Part shown: positions 17,257-24,317 of the stretch, piece by piece | Layout of the letters: every line of letters begins with the position of its first letter | How positions within the stretch are numbered: the first letter of the stretch is position 1 | Assembly (NCBI GenBank): GCA_000438255.1 | Contig: FR901881.1 | Coordinates: 15,026-53,195 of the forward strand | Direction of reading: 5' to 3' | DNA from: Clostridium sp. CAG:389 | GTDB taxonomy: Bacteria; Bacillota; Clostridia; TANB77; CAG-508 | DNA: 38,170 nucleotides | The notes under the pieces: model-generated | What the model was told of the DNA's origin: nothing | The model's database searches: none | The model's input: the letters and a program-made list of their open reading frames with translations, nothing else | Translations under genes and position numbers: made by a program

Positions 17257-17499
17257 TCCTTCTGCTGCTGCTTTTAAGTTTTCTGCTGTTGTTTTGATGT
17301 CTCCTCCTTGTAGTAGTTTGAACCACATTTTTGCATGTTCTTTTTCATTGTCAGCTGTTTCTTGGAATATTGCTGCTATTTGCTCATATCCTTCTTTTTT
17401 TGCTTTACTTGCAAAATATGTGTATTTATTTCTTGCTTGTGATTCTCCTGCAAATGCTTCCATTAAATTTTTTTCTGTTTTTGATCCTTTTAATTCCAT
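16978..17499 (-). CDS. rbr: Rubrerythrin 5' part, diiron domain with a frameshifted tail
   Basis: Rubrerythrin is a cytoplasmic peroxide-reducing protein of anaerobes. Residues 1-130 form a full ferritin-like four-helix diiron domain: AGES near 17-20, the ExxH pair at 52-55, AKEAKEE near 95-100 and the second ExxH at 116-119. After LLENV (126-130) the frame leaves the family: the last 43 residues are an out-of-frame reading of a second copy of the third and fourth helices, and the rubredoxin domain is lost to another frame. A clear AGGAGG site and a promoter remain. The product would lack its usual electron-transfer domain. Confidence 0.8.
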   Translation of the reverse strand: MELKGSKTEKNLMEAFAGESQARNKYTYFASKAKKEGYEQIAAIFQETADNEKEHAKMWFKLLQGGDIKTTAENLKAAAEGENYEWTDMYDRMAKEAKEEGFDHIAFLFEEVGKIEKEHEARYKKLLENVQKTMNGQICMTEWHKKQKKKDLITLHIYSQQLEKLKKNMNKDI

Positions 17500-17514
17500 T
17501 TTTATTTCCTCCTC

Positions 17515-17588
17515 TATATTATATTATTTCATTTTCATGATGATATTTTTTATGTTCTAAGTTTATATTATATTATTTCCTTTGTCAA
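17515..17588 (-). promoter_or_regulatory. Rubrerythrin promoter with two 16-bp repeats
   Basis: Minus strand: a consensus -35 TTGACA (17583-17588), 17 bases, then a weaker -10 TAAACT (17560-17565). The 16 bases TATATTATATTATTTC occur twice, at 17515-17530 and 17564-17579; one copy overlaps the promoter spacer. They faintly resemble the AT-rich dyads of PerR boxes, but the match is poor and the operator role is only a guess. Confidence 0.5.
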
Positions 17589-17608
17589 TAAAAAATTTTT
17601 AAATTTTT

Positions 17609-19327
17609 CTATTTTTTTCTTTCTTCTTCGTTTTCTTTTTTATATGGAACAAATTCTCCTTTAATTTTGTTTCCTTTTTCACCAGTCTCTAAATCTATAT
17701 ATTCTCGTATATATATTTTTGGTATTTTCTTGTTTTTCTTTGTTAACAAATTCCCTATATGTCTTATATAATTATATTTTAAATCTACTACATTTAAATT
17801 TTTATTTTTTTGTATTATAAAACTTTCTCTTTCTTCTGTTAATGGCATAAATGCTCTACTTTTAAGCATTTTTCCTTTATATATCATATCCGCATTTCCT
17901 TCATATATTGGAATTACTGAACTATTTTTGAAATTTTTTAGAAAACTTACTAATTCTTTTTTATTTATATGTAATCTTAGTGGCATATTAAATCCAGGAT
18001 AATCAATTCCTAATAAAACTTTTCCTTTATCTTTTTCATTTTCAGGAATATATCCCCAGTTTGTTATTTTAGAATTATATTCTATTTGGTGTATTAGTCT
18101 CATAATCATATTAAATTTTGTGCCATATACTATTTTTATGCTGTCTCTAATTGATTGACTTCCTTCAAGATTATGTGTTATATCATTATCACTTGTTGGT
18201 AATATTTTATCAAAATATTTTTTAAATTCTAATTGACTTTTTGTATCTATTTCTTCTTCTAAATTAAATAGTAAAATTTTACGTCTACCAGTTTTTATAT
18301 ATTGGTCTTTCAAGTTTTCTTTTAACATAACAAATATTCTATCTAACACTCTCATTTTTACCATACAGTTATTTATTTGTTCATCTGTTATTTCTGGATT
18401 ATAATCATCTTGTTTTAGTTCTTCCCAAAGATTTAAGTTATCTGCTATAAAAATGGCTTTTTTTATTCGTTCAATTGCTTTTGTATATCTGTTTTGCCAA
18501 AATGCATTTAAAGCTGATAATTGTCCAGAAGTCAAAGTGTCTATATATTCGTCTGTGAATATATTTTCTAGTCCTATATCTTTTTCATCTTGATCAGTTT
18601 TCATCTTATATTCCATCTGGCTCATTCCTAGTTTGTGGTAATCTTCATTTTGCCCTTCTAAAAACTCTTGTAAAAATCCATATTTTCTAAAAAAGTGCCC
18701 TGCTAATTTCATACTTTGTTTTTCTGTTGTGGCTATATATTCTTCTATTTTCCTTCTTCTAATCTTTATATCTTTCTCTGTTTTTTCCAATTCTTTATCT
18801 CTTAAATAGTATCCCGTGCTTTTTTGAATTTTAGGTCTTTTTGCCAAATATTCTTTTAGTTCTTTGTCGTTTGAATTACTTAATTCTTCTCTCTTTCTCT
18901 TTAATTCTTCTCTAATTGTTTCTTGTCGTATTTCTTTCAAAACAAGTTTTATTTCAAATTCCATTAATACTTTTATTTTTTCCCCTCTTGTATACTCCTC
19001 TTTTATTGGGTTAAATTTACCTACTTCGTCTTTTACTTTATTATATATGTTTTCTACCAATTGTGGATTTTTTTCTAATATTTCTAAGGATTGCTCTTCT
19101 AATATGACGTAATCTGTCCCTGTTGTTTTTAAATATTCATTTATTTCTTGTGAAAATTCATCATTTATTTTTTGTCTTATTTTTTCATCTTCTGTCCCTT
19201 GTTCTTTTAACTTTTTGATATACTGTTGTAATTTTTCTAATCCTCTTCTAGCGTCTTCTATTTCTAGTTTTGGATTTTTCATTATTTTCTTTGTTTTTTC
19301 TACTTCTTTTTTTGTGTCAAAATACAT
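17609..19327 (-). CDS. Large coiled-coil-rich protein, unknown
   Basis: About 572 residues, no signal peptide or membrane segment. The first 230 residues are strongly charged and helical with several coiled-coil-like stretches. The C-terminal third looks globular, with LLGIDYPGFNMPLRLHI, PIYEGNADMIYKGKML and IREYIDLETGEKG. No family is recognised. The ATG at 19327 follows GAGAGGG; the open frame reaches a TTG at 19348 that overlaps that site. It is a single-gene unit with its own promoter, divergent from the U32 gene. Confidence 0.8.
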   Translation of the reverse strand: MYFDTKKEVEKTKKIMKNPKLEIEDARRGLEKLQQYIKKLKEQGTEDEKIRQKINDEFSQEINEYLKTTGTDYVILEEQSLEILEKNPQLVENIYNKVKDEVGKFNPIKEEYTRGEKIKVLMEFEIKLVLKEIRQETIREELKRKREELSNSNDKELKEYLAKRPKIQKSTGYYLRDKELEKTEKDIKIRRRKIEEYIATTEKQSMKLAGHFFRKYGFLQEFLEGQNEDYHKLGMSQMEYKMKTDQDEKDIGLENIFTDEYIDTLTSGQLSALNAFWQNRYTKAIERIKKAIFIADNLNLWEELKQDDYNPEITDEQINNCMVKMRVLDRIFVMLKENLKDQYIKTGRRKILLFNLEEEIDTKSQLEFKKYFDKILPTSDNDITHNLEGSQSIRDSIKIVYGTKFNMIMRLIHQIEYNSKITNWGYIPENEKDKGKVLLGIDYPGFNMPLRLHINKKELVSFLKNFKNSSVIPIYEGNADMIYKGKMLKSRAFMPLTEERESFIIQKNKNLNVVDLKYNYIRHIGNLLTKKNKKIPKIYIREYIDLETGEKGNKIKGEFVPYKKENEEERKK

Positions 19328-19360
19328 TTTTTCCCTCTCTTTCACCAAAAACCTCTTTTT

Positions 19361-19389
19361 ATTATAGCATATTTGTGCACTATTTTCAA
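19361..19389 (-). promoter_or_regulatory. Promoter of the unknown 572-residue protein gene
   Basis: Minus strand: TTGAAA (19384-19389), a 17-base spacer, TATAAT (19361-19366). The rest of the gap up to 19587 holds no clear consensus promoter for the plus-strand gene; TTGTCA near 19482 is the best -35 candidate. Confidence 0.7.
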
Positions 19390-19587
19390 CACATTCACAG
19401 TTCAGTCTACATTTTAGTAAAACTTAATGTTTCAATTCAGCAACATATTATTTAAGCAAAAATTCCTAAAAGCTAGAATTTTGTCAAAAAAAGTTATATA
19501 ATAATAACTGGAAAAAATATAATGTAATTATTAATATCATATTGATGTTTAAACATTTCGCATATAAGGAAGGATTGGATTTAAAAA

Positions 19588-22053
19588 ATGATAGATTTAC
19601 TTTCGCCAGTTGGCAACTTTGATTGTCTTAAAGCAGCAGTACAAAATGGAGCAAATAGTGTATATTTTGGTGCAGATTTATTTAGTGCAAGAGCATATGC
19701 TTCAAACTTTGACTTGGAAGAACTAGAAAAAGCAATAATATATGCAAAAACAAGAGGTGTTAAAACTAATTTAACATTAAATACTTTAATTAAAGATGAT
19801 GAATTTGATGATGCTTTTGAACTTGCTAAAAAAGCTTATGAATTTGGAATTGATGCAATAATTGTTCAAGACTTAGGTTTGGCCAAGCAATTAATAAATC
19901 ATTTTCCTGATTTAGATATTCATGCAAGTACTCAAATGACAGTTCATAATCTTCAAGGTGTGCTAAAATTGCAAGAACTAGGTTTTAAAAGAGTTGTTCT
20001 TTCTCGTGAGCTTTCTCTTCAAGAGATTGAATATATTTGTAAAAATTCTGATGTTGAAATTGAATGCTTTATACATGGCGCTTTATGTATTTCATATTCT
20101 GGTCAATGTTTATTTTCTAGTATGGTTGGTGCTCGTTCTGGCAACAGAGGAAAATGTGCTCAGCCTTGTAGATTACCTTATCAATTAATGGAAAATGATA
20201 TTGAAATTGATAAAGGTCATCTATTAAGTACTCGTGATTTATGTGGATTAGATTACATTCCTTCTTTGATTAATGCTGGTGTTACTTGTTTAAAAATTGA
20301 AGGTAGAATGAAGAATCCTGAATATGTTGCTACTGTTACAAGAATTTATAGAAAATATATTGATTTAGCAGAAAAATCATTTTTTCAAAATGATTACAAA
20401 GTTGATGAATCTGATAGAAAAATCTTATTACAGGCTTTTAATAGAGGTATGTCATCAACTGGGCATCTTTCTGATGAACCTAATAGAAACTTAATTTTCA
20501 AAGACAAACCTAATAATATGGGATTATTTTTAGGTAAAGTTCAAAAATATAATAAAAACAAGGGCTACATTACTGTCAAATTACAAGAACCTATTGAAAT
20601 TGGGGACACTGTTTCTTTGGAAAAAGAATCTGGTTCTTATAATATTACTGAATTAATGATAAAAGATAAAAATATAAAAGATACAAAAATTGGTCAAACT
20701 GTTACTATCGGCAGAATGAAAGGAAATATCAATTTAGGTGATAATATTTATAAAATTTCATCTAAAAAATTGAATTCAATTGCTCATGAAAGCATAAATG
20801 GCGAACATAGAAAAGTTCCTTTAAATTGTGCTATTTCAATAAAACATAATGAACCTTTAAAAATTAGAATAAAATATGATACTAATCTTTCTAAATCTTC
20901 AAGTTATTTAGACATTTATTCTAATTTAGATATTAGTTATTCATCTAATGTTATGCCTGAAATTGCTCAAAATAGACCTTTGGAAAAAAATACTGTTATT
21001 GCTCAAATTAATAAAACAACAGATTCTATTTTTGAATTTGCTAATATTAATGTTGACCTAGATTCTGATATATTTTTACCTAAATTTAGTGCAACTTTGA
21101 ATGAATTACGTAGAAATGTTTTAAATTTAGCTTATGATTTTGCCGTTTCAAATGTTAAAAGAAATAGCTTAGATTGTAGTCCAGATACTATTGATTCTAA
21201 TTGTAAGGTAAATGGTAATACAAATTCATCTAAAACAATTTCAGTTTTGTTAAATATTTTAAATACCGATTTTGATTATTCAAATTTAGAAGGATTTGAC
21301 AATGTGTACATACCTTTAAAATATTTCACAATAAAAAAATATAATGAAATTTTGAAAGTTTTAGAACAAAAATTTAATGTTTATATTTATATGCCTACAA
21401 TTATTAAATCAAATTATAGAAATTTGTTTTTTAACAATATAGAAAAAACTATTAGTAATTATGATATTAAAGGTTTTGTAATTTCTAATATTTCTAATTT
21501 AAAATTACTTGAAAATGTATTGACTTGTAACGATTTTGAATTAATAGCAAATTATACTTTTAATATATTTAATTTATATAGTGTTAATGAATTGAAAAAT
21601 TTAGGTATTAATAGATTTACAGTTTCACCAGAATCAACAAAAGAGATTATAGACAATTTGTGCAACTCTTCTTTGTGTTGTAATTACTTGCCATCTGAAT
21701 TAATTGTTTATGGTAAAACTCCTCTTATGAATATGAATTATTGTGTACTTGGTAAGACTAATAAATGTTATCCTACTTGTTCTTCAAAATGTATGTCTGG
21801 TAATTCTTATTATTTAAAGGATAGACTTAATATGAAATTTAGAATTTTATTTGACAATATTCAAACTGTTTCTACTATTTATAATTGTAAGACTACTTCT
21901 ATTTCTTCTGATGGATTTGATATTGCTTGTTCTAGAATTGATATTTTAGATGAGTCTATTGATGAAATTAATAATATTGTTAATGTTGTTAAGTCAGGCT
22001 CTCGTTTAGAAGGCAAAGAATTTACTAATGGAAACTTAAATAGAGAAATATAG
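19588..22053 (+). CDS. U32 family protein (RlhA/TrhP-like, with DUF3656)
   Basis: An 821-residue member of the peptidase U32 family. Several members are not proteases but tRNA or 23S rRNA hydroxylation factors (TrhP, RlhA). Seen: an N-terminal LLSPVGNFDCLKAAVQNGAN and YFGADLFSARA, and the U32 signature ECFIHGALCISYSGQC followed by GNRGKCAQPCR. Its Cys167, Cys174, Cys190 and Cys194 could bind an iron-sulphur cluster. A long C-terminal extension corresponds to the DUF3656 and later region of the large Clostridial form. By family analogy an RNA-modification role is most likely. Isolated plus-strand gene with a weak ribosome-binding site. Confidence 0.88.
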   Translation: MIDLLSPVGNFDCLKAAVQNGANSVYFGADLFSARAYASNFDLEELEKAIIYAKTRGVKTNLTLNTLIKDDEFDDAFELAKKAYEFGIDAIIVQDLGLAKQLINHFPDLDIHASTQMTVHNLQGVLKLQELGFKRVVLSRELSLQEIEYICKNSDVEIECFIHGALCISYSGQCLFSSMVGARSGNRGKCAQPCRLPYQLMENDIEIDKGHLLSTRDLCGLDYIPSLINAGVTCLKIEGRMKNPEYVATVTRIYRKYIDLAEKSFFQNDYKVDESDRKILLQAFNRGMSSTGHLSDEPNRNLIFKDKPNNMGLFLGKVQKYNKNKGYITVKLQEPIEIGDTVSLEKESGSYNITELMIKDKNIKDTKIGQTVTIGRMKGNINLGDNIYKISSKKLNSIAHESINGEHRKVPLNCAISIKHNEPLKIRIKYDTNLSKSSSYLDIYSNLDISYSSNVMPEIAQNRPLEKNTVIAQINKTTDSIFEFANINVDLDSDIFLPKFSATLNELRRNVLNLAYDFAVSNVKRNSLDCSPDTIDSNCKVNGNTNSSKTISVLLNILNTDFDYSNLEGFDNVYIPLKYFTIKKYNEILKVLEQKFNVYIYMPTIIKSNYRNLFFNNIEKTISNYDIKGFVISNISNLKLLENVLTCNDFELIANYTFNIFNLYSVNELKNLGINRFTVSPESTKEIIDNLCNSSLCCNYLPSELIVYGKTPLMNMNYCVLGKTNKCYPTCSSKCMSGNSYYLKDRLNMKFRILFDNIQTVSTIYNCKTTSISSDGFDIACSRIDILDESIDEINNIVNVVKSGSRLEGKEFTNGNLNREI

Positions 22054-22180
22054 AAAAAATTTGCTATCTAAGTGGGGTAATATATCAATATTTAAAGTCA
22101 AAGACCCAATGGTAGACCCCAGATATGTTTTTGACTAAAAATATTGATATATTACCCCACTTAGATAGCAACTTTTTTCT
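22052..22180. repeat. Long inverted repeat with 33-bp perfect arms
   Basis: Arms 22061-22093 and 22139-22171 are perfect reverse complements. One mismatch further out, eight more bases pair (A6 with T6 and flanks). Inside, AGTCAAA (22096-22102) pairs with TTTGACT (22130-22136), leaving a 27-base loop. It lies right after the U32 stop and ends in a T-run, so it can act as a terminator, but the arms are far longer than needed. It resembles a miniature inverted-repeat element; no clear target-site duplication was found. Confidence 0.85.
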
Positions 22181-22204
22181 CATTTTCACTGAACTAGAAC
22201 ATAT

Positions 22205-22227
22205 AAAGGGACTTTTGCAGTCCCTTT
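22205..22227. terminator. Terminator between convergent genes
   Basis: Stem AAAGGGACT/AGTCCCTTT (22205-22213 and 22219-22227) with a 5-base loop. It touches the stop codon of the RNHCP gene. On the plus strand it is followed by TTAAATTT, so it can serve both genes. Confidence 0.75.
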
Positions 22228-22544
22228 TAAATTTGTTTACTGCTTAAATCGATTAGTAAATCCATATTATCATCTTTTGCCGCTTTATTTCTTCTAATGG
22301 CTCCACATTTTTTACATCTAAAAATTATAACATATCCTTTTTTTCCATCAATTTCCATACTTACTGGTTCTAAATCTCCATGGCATTCTTCTGCCCTATC
22401 TCCTGGATTTTTGTCTACATGTTTAGAATGTAAACAATATGGACAATGATTTCTGCACGAATATCCTAATTGTGGTACTTTTTTTCCACAGTTTTCACAT
22501 ATGAATTCTTCGTCTATTTCTGTAAATTTACTATCTTTTAACAT
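22227..22544 (-). CDS. RNHCP domain zinc protein
   Basis: A 105-residue protein of the RNHCP family, named after a conserved R-N-H-C-P motif seen here in SCRNHCPYC. Three Cys pairs (CENC, CPYC, CKKC) suggest zinc binding. Other blocks are HVDKNPGDRAEECHG and YVIIFRCKKCGAIRRNKAA. The function of the family is unknown; the zinc-ribbon pattern suggests nucleic-acid or protein binding. It follows the nucleoside kinase gene by 33 bp on the same strand. Confidence 0.88.
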   Translation of the reverse strand: MLKDSKFTEIDEEFICENCGKKVPQLGYSCRNHCPYCLHSKHVDKNPGDRAEECHGDLEPVSMEIDGKKGYVIIFRCKKCGAIRRNKAAKDDNMDLLIDLSSKQI

Positions 22545-22577
22545 TTTTTATCCTTTCACTCTTTTTGCAACTGCACA

Positions 22578-24221
22578 TTAGTGTAAATTAAAAGTTCCTC
22601 CACCTAAGAATTCCTTTAATAGTGAGTTATTAGGCACATAATCTTTTGGTATTACTTTGAAATATTTTAAAATATTAATTAACCTTTGTGCTTCTGCATA
22701 TTCTTTATATTCGTCTGTTATTGCTTCTAATAGTGGCATTGCTATTGGTTTTAGTGCATTTAGTTCATATATTAGTGATGTATTAAATATTGTATTTGCT
22801 GATTCTTGATATGGGAATATGTTTTTTTCTTCTCCTTCTGTTACTTTGTGCCATGTGTTTAATGTATGTAATGCTGAATATCCTCTAAATTGATAATCTC
22901 TAACAATTCTTCTTACAAGTCTTGTGTCTGTTGTTGATATTCTGTTATATCTATCCATATTTAATACTGTTAATGCACTGATATATATTTTATATTTTTG
23001 ATCTTTTGATATTTGGCTTGTTAATTTGTCATTTAAGCAATGTATTCCTTCTATTACAAGGATTTCGTCATCTGCTAGTTTCATTTTTTTGCCATTATAT
23101 CTTTTTGTTCCAACACTAAAATCAAATTCTGGTACTTCTATTTCTTCTCCATTTAATAGTTTTACTAAGTGTTCATTAAATAGTTTTAAATCTATTGCTT
23201 CTATACATTCAAAGTTATATTCTCCATTTTCATCTCTTGGTGTGTCTTGTCTTTCTACAAAATAGTTATCTACTGAAATTGTAACTGGTTTTAGTCCATT
23301 TAGTCGTAATTGTATTCCTAGTCTTTGTGCAAATGTTGTTTTTCCTGATGATGATGGACCTGCTATTAATACCATTTTGACATTTTTTCTTTTTGCTATA
23401 TCATCTGCTATGTTAGCAATTTTCTTTTCATGCAATGCTTCTGCTAGCATTATTACATCTTTTATTCTGTCTTCTTCTATCGCTTTGTTTAATTTATATA
23501 CTGTTAGTACATCTAATACTGAATGGATTTTTTCGAATTCTTCTAGTGCCCATGCTAATTTTTTTGTTTCATGAAATTCTGGCATTTTTGTTGGTTCTTT
23601 TGAACTTGGATATCTTATTAAGAATCCGTCTCCATATTTTATAACATCAAATATCTTGATAATTCCTGTTCTGTTTGCAAGTGTTCCATAACAGTAATTA
23701 TAATATTTTCCGCAGAAATACATATAAATTGGTTCATTTCCTTCAAGGTCAAATTGTAATCTTCCTCTTGATGAGTTATTTTCTTCATAAAATTTTTCCG
23801 CTTCTTTTCGTGTCATTTCTACTTTTGTTATTTTTTCATCTTTTTCAATTATTTTTTGCATTTCGTCTTTTAAGTTTTTTATGAATTCTTCTGTTATTTC
23901 TATGTTATCACATTTGCAGTACATTGCATTTCCAAGTTGATATTCTACCATTATTTTTTCTCTTTGATATAGGTTTTCAAATGCTCTCCCCATTATGTAC
24001 ACAATTGTTCTTACATAGATTTTCATTCCTTCTTTTGATGAAATGTCTATTAATTCGATTTTAGCTCCTTCTTCTACTGGTGTTTCTAAATTCTTGTAGT
24101 CATTATTGTATAGGCATCCTATTACTTCATATTTATTATTTTTTATTTCTTCTTCTAATGCTTCTTTTACTGTTAATCCTTTTTCTATTTGTTTTGTTCT
24201 TCCTTGATATATTATATTCAT
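22578..24221 (-). CDS. Nucleoside kinase with TGS/ThrRS-like N-terminus
   Basis: A 547-residue fusion. Residues 1-60 form a TGS-like domain (MNIIYQGRTKQIEKGLTVKE). About 70-210 resemble the second additional domain of threonyl-tRNA synthetase. From 283 on there is a uridine kinase/phosphoribulokinase fold with the P-loop GPSSSGKTT (288-296), ISVDNYF and LVIEGIHCLND. This arrangement is common in Clostridia and Thermotogae; the kinase part phosphorylates nucleosides, but the exact substrate is uncertain. The ATG is preceded by GAGGAGG. It is upstream of the RNHCP gene and probably co-transcribed with it. Confidence 0.9.
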   Translation of the reverse strand: MNIIYQGRTKQIEKGLTVKEALEEEIKNNKYEVIGCLYNNDYKNLETPVEEGAKIELIDISSKEGMKIYVRTIVYIMGRAFENLYQREKIMVEYQLGNAMYCKCDNIEITEEFIKNLKDEMQKIIEKDEKITKVEMTRKEAEKFYEENNSSRGRLQFDLEGNEPIYMYFCGKYYNYCYGTLANRTGIIKIFDVIKYGDGFLIRYPSSKEPTKMPEFHETKKLAWALEEFEKIHSVLDVLTVYKLNKAIEEDRIKDVIMLAEALHEKKIANIADDIAKRKNVKMVLIAGPSSSGKTTFAQRLGIQLRLNGLKPVTISVDNYFVERQDTPRDENGEYNFECIEAIDLKLFNEHLVKLLNGEEIEVPEFDFSVGTKRYNGKKMKLADDEILVIEGIHCLNDKLTSQISKDQKYKIYISALTVLNMDRYNRISTTDTRLVRRIVRDYQFRGYSALHTLNTWHKVTEGEEKNIFPYQESANTIFNTSLIYELNALKPIAMPLLEAITDEYKEYAEAQRLINILKYFKVIPKDYVPNNSLLKEFLGGGTFNLH

Positions 24222-24286
24222 TTGTCTTTCCTCCTCTTTCGTTATGTTCTTTATTTTATATCAATTGTTGGAATAAGTCAATAAAA

Positions 24287-24310
24287 ATACACCTCATTTA
24301 TGAGATGTAT
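24287..24310 (-). terminator. Terminator after the BY-kinase gene
   Basis: Stem ATACATCTCAT/ATGAGGTGTAT on the minus strand with one wobble pair and a 2-base loop, followed by TTTTATTG. It lies eight bases past the stop codon. Confidence 0.85.
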
Positions 24311-24317
24311 TCCGTTA

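Noticed and set aside
22052..22180. Riboswitch or attenuator
   Set aside because: It lies downstream of the U32 stop codon and upstream of no gene on either strand, so a leader role is unlikely.
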